DNA of 64,000 nt from CAZDQL01 sp964507325 (GCA_964507325.1 CAZDQL010000023.1:10156-74155); one strand, 5' to 3'; positions 1 to 9,136 are shown, counted from the first letter of the stretch. The notes: generated by a model from the sequence alone, not told the origin. Translations and numbers: made by a program.

Positions 1-255
1 GACGTTCGCGGCTACGCCGACTTCGTTCCCATGGGTGCCTCGGTGGTGCCCATGCGCTCCACCGACTCCATCATGTGGACGATCAAGTTCCGCAACGGCT
101 CGGTCAAGCGCTTCAAGTTCCCGATCCGCACCACGGCCGAGGGCCAAGCGGATCCCCCCGGTGGCTGGGCCAACGCGCCGAGCCTCGATGGGCCGACCCT
201 CTTCACGGAGCCCGAGTCACTCGGGCTGGGCGAAGTCTGGACCCGCGGGAAGTAG
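1..255 (+). CDS. aprB: APS reductase beta subunit, C-terminal end (5' part outside window)
   Basis: Only the last 84 codons lie in the window, open from base 1 to the TAG at 253-255. The visible protein is the tail that follows the two [4Fe-4S] clusters of AprB. It contains the runs VPMGASVVPMRSTDSIMW and KRFKFPIRTT, which I recognise as typical of the AprB tail that wraps round AprA. AprB carries electrons between the AprA flavin and the membrane partner QmoABC in the cytoplasm. The gene ends 15 bp before aprA, so the two subunits should be made from one message. The ferredoxin part and the start codon cannot be judged here. Confidence 0.9.
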   Translation, partial: DVRGYADFVPMGASVVPMRSTDSIMWTIKFRNGSVKRFKFPIRTTAEGQADPPGGWANAPSLDGPTLFTEPESLGLGEVWTRGK

Positions 256-270
256 CAGGAGCCGATCATC

Positions 271-2163
271 ATGACGCAATTCGAAACTGTAGAAGTCGAA
301 ACTGACCTGCTGATTCTCGGTGGTGGGATGGCGGCCTGTGGGGCCGCCGTCGAAGCGGCCTACTGGGCCAAGCAGAACGGTCTCAAAGTCACCATGGTGG
401 ACAAGGCCGCCGTCGACCGCTCTGGAGCGGTCGCCATGGGCCTTTCCGCCATCAACCAGTACGTGGGCCTCAAGGACGGTGACAACACCGTCGAGGACTA
501 CGTCGACTACGTACGCAACGACCTCATGGGCATCACCCGTGAGGACCTGGTGGCCAGCATCGCGCGCCACGTCGACTCCACCGTCCACCTCTACGAGAAG
601 TGGGGCCTCCCCATTTGGAAGGACAAGGACGGGGGCTACGTGCACGAGGGTCGCTGGCAGCTGATGATCAACGGCGAGTCCTACAAGGTCATCGTGGCCG
701 AGGCCGCCAAGAACGCCCTGGGCGTCGACAACATCTACGAGCGCGTCTTCATCACCGGTCCGCTGATGGACGGTGACCGCTGCGTGGGTGCCGTGGGCTT
801 CTCCACTCGCGAGAACAAGTTCTACGTCTTCAAGGCCCGGGCCACCCTGTGCGCCCTGGGCGGCGCCGTCGGCGTCTTCAAGCCGCGTTCCTCCGGTGAG
901 GGCGCTGGACGGGCCTGGTACCCGCCCTTCAACTCGGGCGCCTCGGCCTACTTCACCATCGTCGCCGGCGCGGAGATGACGTGCCAGGAAGTGCGCTTCA
1001 TCCCGGTGCGCTTCAAGGACGCCTACGGTCCCGTCGGGGCGTGGTTCCTGCTCTTCAAGGCGGAAGCCACCAACGCCCTCGGCGAGTCCTACATGCAGAC
1101 CCGCCGCCCCGAGCTGGAGAACTGGCTCCCCTACGGCAAGGTCAAGCCGGTACCCGCGAACCTGCGGAACTACCTGATGATGCTGGATGTGATGGAAGGC
1201 AAGGGCCCCATCTACATGCAGACCGCCAAGGCCATCCAGAAGATCGCCGAGAGCGAGGACGACCCCAAGAAGGCCAAGAAGAAGCTCAAGGAGCTCGAGG
1301 CCGAGGCTTGGGAGGACTTCCTCGACATGACGATTTCGCAGGCGATCCTGTGGGCCGCCAGCGACATCCAGCCCGAGCTCGCGCCGTCCGAGATCGCGGC
1401 GGCCGAGCCCTACTTCATCGGGTCGCACTCCGGCGCCTCCGGCGCTTGGGTGAGCGGTCCCGAGGACCTGGCACCGCCCGAGTACTTCTGGGGCTACGAG
1501 AACATGACCACCGTCCAGGGGCTCTTCGCCGCTGGCGACGCGTCGGGAGCCTCCTCCCACAAGTTCTCGTCCGGTTCCCACGCCGAGGGCCGCATCGCCG
1601 CCAAGAGCGCGGTGCGCTTCCTCGTCAACGAGAGCCCCGCGCACGGTAGCGTGGGTGCTGACGCCGTCGAGGCGATAAAGACCAAGGTCTTGCTGCCCTT
1701 GGACCACTTCAACGAGCACAAGGACAAGACTACGCAGATCGAGACCAACCCGGAGTACATCCTCCCGCGTAGCTTCATGCAGCGTCTGCAGAAGCTGATG
1801 GACGAGTACGCCGGCGGCGTGACTGCGCAGTTCACGACCTCCAAGGCCAACCTCAACCGTGCCTTGGAGCTGCTCCAAGTCCTGCGCGAGGACTCCGAGA
1901 AACTGGGCGCTCCGGACCTGCACCAACTGATGCGCTGCTGGGAGAACGTCCACCGCAGCTATCAGGCCGAGGCCCACGTGCGCGCCATGCTCTTCCGCGA
2001 GGAGACGCGCTGGCCCGGTTACTACTTCCGGTCGGACACCCCGAAGATGGACAACGAGAACTGGCTGGTCTTCGTCAACAGCGTCTACAACGCTGAGACC
2101 GGCGAGTGGACCATGAAGAAGGTCCCCGTGACGTGCATCTTCGAGAAGGCCGTCACGGGCTGA
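271..2163 (+). CDS. aprA: APS reductase alpha subunit (flavoprotein)
   Basis: AprA is the FAD subunit that interconverts adenosine 5'-phosphosulfate and sulfite plus AMP in the cytoplasm. The 630-residue length fits the family. The FAD-binding GGGMAACGAAVEAA run is at residues 17-30, followed by DRSGAVAMGLSAINQYVG, and the substrate-side runs SSGEGAGRAWYPPFNSG and ASGASSHKFSSGSHAEGR are intact. These are AprA features and differ from fumarate reductase or succinate dehydrogenase flavoproteins. An AGGAG box at 257-261 precedes the ATG. The gene follows aprB by 15 bp, and the qmoABC and sat genes lie downstream. Whether the enzyme works in sulfate reduction or sulfite oxidation cannot be decided from this gene alone. 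Confidence 0.95.
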   Translation: MTQFETVEVETDLLILGGGMAACGAAVEAAYWAKQNGLKVTMVDKAAVDRSGAVAMGLSAINQYVGLKDGDNTVEDYVDYVRNDLMGITREDLVASIARHVDSTVHLYEKWGLPIWKDKDGGYVHEGRWQLMINGESYKVIVAEAAKNALGVDNIYERVFITGPLMDGDRCVGAVGFSTRENKFYVFKARATLCALGGAVGVFKPRSSGEGAGRAWYPPFNSGASAYFTIVAGAEMTCQEVRFIPVRFKDAYGPVGAWFLLFKAEATNALGESYMQTRRPELENWLPYGKVKPVPANLRNYLMMLDVMEGKGPIYMQTAKAIQKIAESEDDPKKAKKKLKELEAEAWEDFLDMTISQAILWAASDIQPELAPSEIAAAEPYFIGSHSGASGAWVSGPEDLAPPEYFWGYENMTTVQGLFAAGDASGASSHKFSSGSHAEGRIAAKSAVRFLVNESPAHGSVGADAVEAIKTKVLLPLDHFNEHKDKTTQIETNPEYILPRSFMQRLQKLMDEYAGGVTAQFTTSKANLNRALELLQVLREDSEKLGAPDLHQLMRCWENVHRSYQAEAHVRAMLFREETRWPGYYFRSDTPKMDNENWLVFVNSVYNAETGEWTMKKVPVTCIFEKAVTG

Positions 2164-2190
2164 GCCCCCAACGGTCCTAGAGAGTAATGA

Positions 2191-2214
2191 CCCCAGGCGC
2201 TGCGGCGCCTGGGG
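2191..2214 (+). terminator. Strong hairpin after aprA (terminator or mRNA processing/attenuation site)
   Basis: A perfect 10-bp inverted repeat, ccccaggcgc at 2191-2200 and gcgcctgggg at 2205-2214, closes a TGCG tetraloop 27 bp after the aprA stop. No U-run follows, so a full intrinsic stop is doubtful. Partial termination, or 3'-end protection of an abundant aprBA message ahead of the less abundant qmo genes, would fit the position. Confidence 0.5.
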
Positions 2215-2308
2215 TCTCCACCGGGCCCCCAATGGGGCGCGGCGGTCGGTCGTGGGGCCCAGTGAGTTGGCCTCGCCTCTCGAGAAGGCACGAGTCAGGG
2301 ATACGGAC

Positions 2309-3142
2309 ATGACGAGCCCCGAAGAGCGCCAAGAGGCCGAGCTCCCGGAAGTCCTGCGCGACAAGCGAAGACTCGAGCCGGGTGACCGCTTCTGTTTTGC
2401 CTGCCACCCTGGTGTCCCCTGCTTCACCGACTGCTGCGCGGACATCAACATCCTGCTCACCCCCACCGACGTCCTGGGCATGGCGCGGCAACTGGGGATC
2501 ACGACGGGGGACTTCCTCGATCAGTACACCCTGACCCCCATCACCAAGGAGCTGCACCTGCCGCTGGTCACGCTGCGCATGAGCGAGACCGACGACAAGC
2601 GCTGCATGCTCCTCGGGGAACAGGGCTGCAGCGTCTACGAACACCGCCCCTGGTCCTGCCGCATGTACCCGGTGGGCATGGCCCTGCCGCCGGCGCGAGC
2701 GGGGGTCCAGCCGGAGCCGGTGCACTTCCTCTTCGAAGACGCCTTCTGCAAGGGGCACGACGAAGGCGGCGAGTGGGATCTCGACGCCTGGCGCGCCGAC
2801 CAGGGCCTGAACGCGCGCGCAGAGCTCGAGACCACCTACCAGGAGATCGTGTCGCACCCCTGGTTCATCGGCGGCCGCCAGCTCGATCCGAAGCGCATGC
2901 AGATGTTCCACACGGCGTGCTTCGACCTGGACGCCTTCCGCAGCTTCGTCTTCGAGTCGAGCTTCCTGCACCGCTTCGAGGTGGAGGACGACGTGGTCGA
3001 GGCGATCGAACACGACGACGAGGCCCTGATGCGCTTCGCCTTCCGCTGGCTGCGCTTCGCCCTCTTCGCCGAGCCGACGGTGAAGGTCCGCGGCAGCGTG
3101 GACGACGACGAAGCCGAGGCAACCCCTGGAGAGACCCGATGA
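2309..3142 (+). CDS. YkgJ-family cysteine-cluster (zinc/iron-chelating) protein between apr and qmo genes
   Basis: A 277-residue protein with the YkgJ-type cysteine pattern: CFACHPGVPCFTDCC near residues 30-44, then CMLLGEQGCSVYEHRPWSCRMYP near residues 100-122, and a further Cys in FCKGH. The family is thought to bind a metal or Fe-S cluster, but its reaction is unknown. The ATG at 2309 is preferred over a GTG at 2252 because the first 19 codons upstream look unlike protein-coding sequence of the family. Its stop overlaps the qmoA start (ATGA), which ties it to qmoABC. A role in assembling or connecting Apr/Qmo is inference from position only. Confidence 0.8.
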   Translation: MTSPEERQEAELPEVLRDKRRLEPGDRFCFACHPGVPCFTDCCADINILLTPTDVLGMARQLGITTGDFLDQYTLTPITKELHLPLVTLRMSETDDKRCMLLGEQGCSVYEHRPWSCRMYPVGMALPPARAGVQPEPVHFLFEDAFCKGHDEGGEWDLDAWRADQGLNARAELETTYQEIVSHPWFIGGRQLDPKRMQMFHTACFDLDAFRSFVFESSFLHRFEVEDDVVEAIEHDDEALMRFAFRWLRFALFAEPTVKVRGSVDDDEAEATPGETR

Positions 3143-4407
3143 GTAGCGCTTCCCAGCGGCCGATCCTGGTGGTCGGCGGAGGCATCTCCGGTTTGACCGC
3201 AGCCCTGGAAGCCGCCGAGGCGGGCGGTGAGGTGCTGCTCGTCGAGCGCGCACCCGCGATCGGCGGTCGCGTCCTGCGCAACCACAAGTACTTCCCCAAG
3301 CTCTGCCCTCCGGCCTGCGGGATGGAGGTCAACATCGGACGTCTGGAGCGCAACCCCCGCATCCGACTGCTGGCGAACACCGAGGTGACGGCCGCCTCGC
3401 GTGGATCCGACGGGTGGACCGTGACCCTGACGTCCGCCCCGGAGTACGTGAACGAGCGCTGCACCACCTGCCACGACTGCTCCAAGGCCTGTCCGGTGCG
3501 GCTCCCCGACCCCGACGACCTGCGCGCGGAGTCGAACGGCAACACCCTGCCCGCCATCCGCTTGGCGGGGGCGGAGGCTGCGCCGCGCCGCTACTTCATC
3601 GAGCGCAGCGCTTGCCCCCCCGACTGTCGGGCCTGCGTCGAGGTCTGCAAGTACGACGCCATCGATCTGAACGCCGCGCCGCGCGAGGAGACGGTCGAGG
3701 TCGCCTCGGTGGTGCTCGCCACCGGCTGGACCCCCTACCCGCTCGGCAACCTGAGCGAGCTCGGCGGCGGACGACTCCCGAACGTCATCGCGAACGTCAA
3801 CATGGAGCGCATGGCCTCGGCCACCGGCCCCACCGGTGGTCAGATCCTGCGTCCCTCCGACGGGGAAGCGCCCAAGCGCGTGGCCTTCGTCCAGTGCGCC
3901 GGCTCGCGGGACGTGAAGCACCTCGCCTACTGCTCGGCAATCTGCTGCCTGGCCTCCCTCAAGCAGGCCACCTACGTGCGCAACGCCCTGCCCGAGGCCG
4001 AGGTGACGATCTACTACATCGATCGCCGCACTCCGGGACGCAACGAGGAGATGTTGACCGAGGTGGCCGCCATGGAGGGGATCCGTCTCGTGAAGGGCAA
4101 GGTCGGCCGCATCGAGGAGGGCCCCGGCGGCGGTCTCGACCTGCGCGTCGAGGAGATCGAGGAGGGCCGACTGCGCCAGGAGGAGGCCGACCTGGTCGTC
4201 CTGGCGACCGGAATGGTCCCCGCTTCCAGGGACGATCGGCTGCCCTTCGGCGTGCAGTTGGATCCCGACGGATTCGCTCTCGACCAGCCCGACACCGGGG
4301 TGTTCGTGGCGGGCGTGACGCGACGACCAGAGGACGTCGCATCTTCGGTGCGGGATGCGACCGGTGCGGCGGCCAAGGCCCTCGCGGCGGCGGAAAGGAG
4401 CGTCTGA
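3139..4407 (+). CDS. qmoA: Quinone-interacting membrane-bound oxidoreductase subunit A (HdrA-like flavoprotein)
   Basis: QmoA is a cytoplasmic HdrA-like FAD protein of the QmoABC complex that passes electrons between the quinone pool and APS reductase. The 422-residue product begins with a dinucleotide-binding run, ILVVGGGISGLTAALEAAE (residues 9-27). It has cysteine groups CTTCHDCSKACP (about residue 108) and CPPDCRACVEVCK (about 158), and the family run RVAFVQCAGSRDVKHLAYCS. The start at 3139 overlaps the previous stop by 4 bp and its own stop overlaps the qmoB start. The length matches usual QmoA. Confidence 0.93.
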   Translation: MSSASQRPILVVGGGISGLTAALEAAEAGGEVLLVERAPAIGGRVLRNHKYFPKLCPPACGMEVNIGRLERNPRIRLLANTEVTAASRGSDGWTVTLTSAPEYVNERCTTCHDCSKACPVRLPDPDDLRAESNGNTLPAIRLAGAEAAPRRYFIERSACPPDCRACVEVCKYDAIDLNAAPREETVEVASVVLATGWTPYPLGNLSELGGGRLPNVIANVNMERMASATGPTGGQILRPSDGEAPKRVAFVQCAGSRDVKHLAYCSAICCLASLKQATYVRNALPEAEVTIYYIDRRTPGRNEEMLTEVAAMEGIRLVKGKVGRIEEGPGGGLDLRVEEIEEGRLRQEEADLVVLATGMVPASRDDRLPFGVQLDPDGFALDQPDTGVFVAGVTRRPEDVASSVRDATGAAAKALAAAERSV

Positions 4408-6653
4408 TGGAGAAGCTCGGGCTCTTCGCTTGTAGTGGCTGCGAGATCGGCGAGGCGGTCGACCTGAGCGCCTTCGAGGAATTGGCGGAGGAACACGGCG
4501 CGGCGCTCAACGAGACGCACCCCGGCCTCTGCTCGCCCGAGGGGGTCGCGCGCCTGCGCGAGGTGGCTGACTCCGGAGAGGTGGACGGCCTCCTGATCGC
4601 GGCCTGCTCCTCGCGCGAGAAGACGCGCGAGTTCCGCCTCGAGGGCTGCGCCGTCGAGCGCGCCAGCCTGCGCGAGATGGTGGCCTGGACCCACGAGCAC
4701 GGCGACGAAGACACGCACATGCTCGCCGAGGACGTGGTGCGCATGGGGCTCGCCCGTCTGTCGGGCCGCAAACCCGCCGAGCGCGAGCTGGAGACGCTCG
4801 AGCGTACCGTGCTGGTGGTCGGCGGCGGCGTCGCCGGGATGCAGGCGGCGATCGCAGCCGCCGATCTGGGTCATCCCGTGCAGCTCGTGGAGAAGAGCGG
4901 ACACCTCGGTGGCTACGCGGCCGAGCTGGCCCTGCGCCTGCCCGAGGTCCCCCCCTACGACGACCTGCACGCCAGCGACTCCGAGGAGACGGTGCGGCGC
5001 GTCGCGGAGCACCCCAAGATCCACGTGCGCACCGACTGCACCATCGCCTCCATCAACGGCCAACCGGGGCAGTTCCAGGTGGCCGTCGAGGCGGCCGGCG
5101 AGACGCAGGAGTTCACCGCGGGCGCCATCGTGCAGGCCACCGGGGCGCGCCCCTACGACGCCCAGCGCATCGAGGGCTTCGGCTACGGCGACTCCCCCGA
5201 CGTGATCACCACCCTCGAGCTCGACCGCATGCTCGCCGAGGGCGCCCTGCGACGCCCGTCGGATGGCGAGGTGCCCCAGCGCGTGCTCTTCGTGCAGTGC
5301 GCCGGCTCGCGGGACGAGGCGCACCTGGCCTACTGCTCCGCGGAATGCTGCGGCGCGAGCCTGCGCCAGGTGGCGACGATCCACCGCGCCCACCCGGAGG
5401 TGGAGTGCATGGTGGTCTACAAGGACCTGCGCGCGCCCGGCCAGCTCGAGCACTTCTACGAAGCGGTGCAGACCCAACCCGGGAGCCTCTTCACCCGCGG
5501 CGAGGTGAACGCGGTGCGGTCGAACGGCTCCGAGGGTCTCGAGGTCGACCTCTTCGACAGCTTGATCGGCGAGGCCCTCACCCTGGACGCGGACGTGGTC
5601 GTCCTGGCCACGGGGATGGTCCCCAACTCCGCCGACGGCGAGGCGATCCGCGCCTTCAAGGACGCCCAGGTGCGCGCCGAGACGAGCGAGTCGGAGTCCC
5701 AGCGCGCCACCGCCGCCGAGACGGTGGAGGAGCTCTCCGCCCACGAGAGCACCGAGATCCTGAACCTGAACTACCGCCAGGGTCCCGACCTGCCCGCGCT
5801 CGGGTACGGCTTCTCCGACTCCCACTACATCTGCTTCCCCTACGAGACGCGCCGCACCGGCATCTACGCCGCCGGCACCGTGCGCGCTCCGATGGACGCG
5901 GCTCAAGCCGGCGAGGACGGCTGGGGCGCGGCCATGAAGGCGGTGCAGTGCATCCGCTCTGCCGAGCGCGGCGAGGCGGTGCACCCGCGCGCCGGGGACG
6001 CTTCGATCGCCGACTTCGAGCTGAAGCGCTGCACCCAGTGCAAGCGCTGCACCGAGGAATGCCCCTTCGGCACCCTCAACGAGGACGAGAAGGGCACCCC
6101 GGAGTACTTCTCCGAGCGCTGCCGCCGCTGCGGCATCTGCATGGGGGCCTGCCCCGAGCGCATCGTCTCCTTCCCCGAGTACTCGGTGGACCTCGTCGCC
6201 ACCATGATCAAGACGGTCGAGATCCCCGACGAGGACGAGGAAAAGCCGCGCATCCTGGCCTTCGTCTGCGAGAACGACGCGCTGCCCGCCCTGGACGAGG
6301 CGGCCCGGCGCCGGCTGGAGTGGAACGCCTGGGTGCGGGTGATCCCGGTGCGCTGCCTGGGTTCGATCAACACCGTCTGGGTGGCGGATTCCCTCTCCAC
6401 CGGCTTCGACGGCGTCATGATGCTGGGCTGCAAGCACGGCGACGATTACCAGTGCCACTACATCAAGGGCTCCGAGTTGGCGGAGCGGCGCATGACCAAC
6501 GTGCAGGAGACCCTCGGTCGTCTGGCCTTGGAGGAGGAGCGCCTGCAGGTCACGGAGGTGGCCCGCGACGACTTCGCCCGCATCCCAGAGATCTTCGACG
6601 AGTTCGCAGAGCTGATTGAGGATATCGGCCCCAACCCCTACAAGGGATTCTGA
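4407..6653 (+). CDS. qmoB: Quinone-interacting membrane-bound oxidoreductase subunit B (HdrA-like with ferredoxin and MvhD domains)
   Basis: QmoB is the larger HdrA-like flavoprotein of QmoABC. The 748-residue product starts with a CSGCEIG motif at residues 9-15. It has an FAD run VLVVGGGVAGMQAAIAAAD near residue 134 and the LFVQCAGSRDEAHLAYCSAE signature. A two-cluster ferredoxin part follows, with CTQCKRCTEECP at about 541 and CRRCGICMGACP at about 571. The end is an MvhD-like domain (about 610-748) with Cys residues in FVCEND, VRCLGS, LGCKHGDDYQCHY. This MvhD end separates QmoB from QmoA. The ATG shares its A with the TGA of qmoA. Confidence 0.93.
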   Translation: MEKLGLFACSGCEIGEAVDLSAFEELAEEHGAALNETHPGLCSPEGVARLREVADSGEVDGLLIAACSSREKTREFRLEGCAVERASLREMVAWTHEHGDEDTHMLAEDVVRMGLARLSGRKPAERELETLERTVLVVGGGVAGMQAAIAAADLGHPVQLVEKSGHLGGYAAELALRLPEVPPYDDLHASDSEETVRRVAEHPKIHVRTDCTIASINGQPGQFQVAVEAAGETQEFTAGAIVQATGARPYDAQRIEGFGYGDSPDVITTLELDRMLAEGALRRPSDGEVPQRVLFVQCAGSRDEAHLAYCSAECCGASLRQVATIHRAHPEVECMVVYKDLRAPGQLEHFYEAVQTQPGSLFTRGEVNAVRSNGSEGLEVDLFDSLIGEALTLDADVVVLATGMVPNSADGEAIRAFKDAQVRAETSESESQRATAAETVEELSAHESTEILNLNYRQGPDLPALGYGFSDSHYICFPYETRRTGIYAAGTVRAPMDAAQAGEDGWGAAMKAVQCIRSAERGEAVHPRAGDASIADFELKRCTQCKRCTEECPFGTLNEDEKGTPEYFSERCRRCGICMGACPERIVSFPEYSVDLVATMIKTVEIPDEDEEKPRILAFVCENDALPALDEAARRRLEWNAWVRVIPVRCLGSINTVWVADSLSTGFDGVMMLGCKHGDDYQCHYIKGSELAERRMTNVQETLGRLALEEERLQVTEVARDDFARIPEIFDEFAELIEDIGPNPYKGF

Positions 6654-6664
6654 GGTAGGCCGCC

Positions 6665-7813
6665 ATGATTGCACCTGCAAAGACGGAGCGGACCAAGGAG
6701 GCCCTGGAGGCGGCGCGTTTCCGCACCGTGTTGCGCGAGCGCGGCGGCGAGACCGCCGGTCGCTGCTACCAGTGCGGCACCTGTTCCAGCGCCTGCGACC
6801 TCGCGCTCGACGCCGCCCCCTTCCCGCGGCGCCAGATGCTGGACGCCCAGTGGGGACGCTCCGAGCGCCTCTCCGGCGACCCGGCGATCTGGCTCTGCCA
6901 CCAGTGCAACGACTGCACCGTCCGCTGCCCGCGGGACGCCAAGCCCGGCGACGTGCTGCAAGTCCTGCGCGCGGCGATGGTCGAGCGCTTGGCCCAGCCG
7001 CGCATCCTGGGCAAGCTGGTGGCCCAGGCGGGACGCACCTGGCCGCTCCTGATCGGGGTACCGATCCTCTTCTGGGTCGTCCTGATCGCCATCGCCACCG
7101 GCTTCGCGATCCCGGAGTCCCCCTTCGGCTACGACGAGTTCGTCCCCCACGGCCTGATCTACGGCGTCTACTTCCCGGCCACCTTCTTCGCCACCTGGGC
7201 GGTCTGGGCCAGCGGCCGGCGCTTCTGGACGCTCATCGGTCGCGGGGTGCAGCGCCGCGGCTCCTTCTTCGGCCATCTGACCCAGGTGGTGATCGAGATC
7301 CTGACCCACAAGCGCTTCTCCTCCTGCGGCACCTCTGCCCAGCGCAAGCTCGGGCACCTGGCGCTCCTCTGGGGCTTCATCGGCGCCGCGGTCACTTCCG
7401 GGCTCCTGATCCTCGCCATGTACGGGATGGGCGAGAAGCTGCCCCTGCCCCAGTCGCACCCCTTCAAGATCCTGGGCAACATCTCGGCGGTGCTGCTCGT
7501 CGTCGGGGGCGCCATGCTCGTCTGGACGCGCTGGAAGGACCGCGAGAAGGCGGGTTCCTCCACCGCCTTCGACTGGTTCTTCCTGGGGTTGGTGGCGCTC
7601 GTGATCGCCACCGGCGTGGCGGTGGAGCTGTGGCGCTTGGCGCTCGACCCCACCACCGCCTGCATCCTCTACGTAGTACACCTGGGCGCCGTCCTGTGCC
7701 TCTTTCTGACGCTGCCCTATTCCAAGTTCGCGCACCTTCTGTACCGGACTTTGGCGCTGGTCCACGAACGCATGACGGAGGAGAGCTCGCCGCAGTCCGG
7801 CGAGGCCTCCTGA
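6665..7813 (+). CDS. qmoC: Quinone-interacting membrane-bound oxidoreductase subunit C (HdrC-cytochrome b fusion)
   Basis: QmoC anchors the complex in the cytoplasmic membrane and exchanges electrons with menaquinone. The 382-residue protein has an HdrC-like N-terminal part with CYQCGTCSSACD (about residue 34) and CHQCNDCTVRCP (about 78). A cytochrome-b-like part with about six membrane helices starts near residue 120 (for example PLLIGVPILFWVVLIAIATG), and candidate haem-ligand His residues lie inside or near helices. The gene starts 11 bp after qmoB. The complete three-subunit form is present, unlike bacteria in which QmoC is replaced by HdrBC. Confidence 0.92.
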   Translation: MIAPAKTERTKEALEAARFRTVLRERGGETAGRCYQCGTCSSACDLALDAAPFPRRQMLDAQWGRSERLSGDPAIWLCHQCNDCTVRCPRDAKPGDVLQVLRAAMVERLAQPRILGKLVAQAGRTWPLLIGVPILFWVVLIAIATGFAIPESPFGYDEFVPHGLIYGVYFPATFFATWAVWASGRRFWTLIGRGVQRRGSFFGHLTQVVIEILTHKRFSSCGTSAQRKLGHLALLWGFIGAAVTSGLLILAMYGMGEKLPLPQSHPFKILGNISAVLLVVGGAMLVWTRWKDREKAGSSTAFDWFFLGLVALVIATGVAVELWRLALDPTTACILYVVHLGAVLCLFLTLPYSKFAHLLYRTLALVHERMTEESSPQSGEAS

Positions 7814-7852
7814 AGACTGCGCTCTTCAACTCTGTAGATAGGAGTCATCTCC

Positions 7853-9118
7853 ATGAGCAAGCTCATCCATCCCCACGGTGGTACCGACCTCAAGCCCCTT
7901 CTGCTCGAAGGGCAGGCGTGCGCGGACGAGTTGTCCAAGGCCGCCGGTCTGAAAAAGGTCCCCATGACCAGTCGCGAGACCTCCGACCTGATCATGCTCG
8001 GGATCGGCGCCTTCACGCCCCTGCCCGGCTTCATGGGGTATGAAGACTGGAAGGGCTGCTGTGACGACATGGCGCTGCCCTCCCTGAACGGCCTCTTCTG
8101 GCCCATCCCCATCACTCTCTCCGCCGAGCCGGCGCTCGCCGACACGATCGAGATCGGTGAGGAGGTCGCCTTGGTGGACTCCGAGAGCGACGAGATCATC
8201 GGCACCATGGAGGTGCGCGAGAAGTACCAGATCGACAAGGGCCACGAGTGCCGTCAGGTCTTCACCACCGACGACCCCGAGCACCCCGGCGCGGCCAAGG
8301 TGCTGGCCCAGCACGACGTCAACCTGGCCGGTCCGGTCAGGGTCGTCTCCGAGTCCTTCTACCCGGAGATGTTCAAGGAGATCTACCAGCGCCCCGTCGA
8401 CTCGCGCAAGATCTTCGAGGAGCGCGGCTGGGACACGGTGGCGGCGCTGCAGTTGCGCAACCCGATGCACAACTCCCATGCCTACCTGGCCTGGATCGCC
8501 TGCGAGATCTGCGACGGCGTCTACATCCACCAACTGGTGGGCGCGCTGAAGCCGGGGGACATCCCCGCCGAAGTGCGTGTCAAGGCGATCGACGCCCTGG
8601 TGGACAACTACTTCCGCCCCGAGCGCGTGCTGCAGGGCGGCTACCCGATGGAGATGCGCTACGCCGGTCCGCGGGAAGCGCTCCTGCACGCGGTCTTCCG
8701 TCAGAACTACGGCTGCAGCCACCTGATCATCGGTCGCGACCACGCCGGCGTCGGGGACTACTACGGCCCCTTCGACGCCCAGAAGATCTTCCACCAGATC
8801 CCGCCGGGCGCGCTGCTCCTGCAGCCCCTGCCCCTCGACTGGACCTTCTACTGCTACGACTGCGGCACGATGGCCTCGATGAAGACCTGCCCGCACGACA
8901 GCAAGGCCGTCATCGACGACGAGGGCAACTACCAGGGCGGTTCGCGCCTGCTGCTCTCCGGCACGATGCTCCGCAAGCTGATGAGCGAGGGCAAGCCGGT
9001 CCCGAAGGAGTTCTCCAAGCCGGAGGTGATCGCCATCCTGAAGGAGTACTACGACACCCTCGAGGAGAAGGTCGAGATCAAGATGCACGGCGCCGCGACC
9101 GGCGACGTGAAGAAGTGA
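7853..9118 (+). CDS. sat: Sulfate adenylyltransferase (ATP sulfurylase), dissimilatory type
   Basis: Sat interconverts ATP plus sulfate and APS plus pyrophosphate in the cytoplasm and supplies or consumes the APS used by AprBA. The 421-residue product has the active-site runs QLRNPMHNSHAYLAW (about residue 199) and GRDHAGVGDYYGP (about 293). It also has the Cys group CYDCGTMASMKTCPH near residue 343, typical of the homo-oligomeric Sat of sulfur-cycling bacteria. No APS kinase domain is fused. An AGGAG box sits about 9 bp before the ATG. It is the last gene of the cluster; in many sulfate reducers sat lies before aprBA, so the order here is rearranged. Confidence 0.95.
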   Translation: MSKLIHPHGGTDLKPLLLEGQACADELSKAAGLKKVPMTSRETSDLIMLGIGAFTPLPGFMGYEDWKGCCDDMALPSLNGLFWPIPITLSAEPALADTIEIGEEVALVDSESDEIIGTMEVREKYQIDKGHECRQVFTTDDPEHPGAAKVLAQHDVNLAGPVRVVSESFYPEMFKEIYQRPVDSRKIFEERGWDTVAALQLRNPMHNSHAYLAWIACEICDGVYIHQLVGALKPGDIPAEVRVKAIDALVDNYFRPERVLQGGYPMEMRYAGPREALLHAVFRQNYGCSHLIIGRDHAGVGDYYGPFDAQKIFHQIPPGALLLQPLPLDWTFYCYDCGTMASMKTCPHDSKAVIDDEGNYQGGSRLLLSGTMLRKLMSEGKPVPKEFSKPEVIAILKEYYDTLEEKVEIKMHGAATGDVKK

Positions 9119-9136
9119 TCTGAGCTCAAGCGACCT

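Noticed and set aside
217..2502. Long open frame on the - strand opposite aprA
   Set aside because: It mirrors codon phase of a very GC-rich real gene; its protein has no recognisable motifs and aprA is certain.
4014..6680. 888-residue - strand open frame opposite qmoB
   Set aside because: Absence of stops follows from GC-rich codon positions of qmoB; composition is not protein-like.
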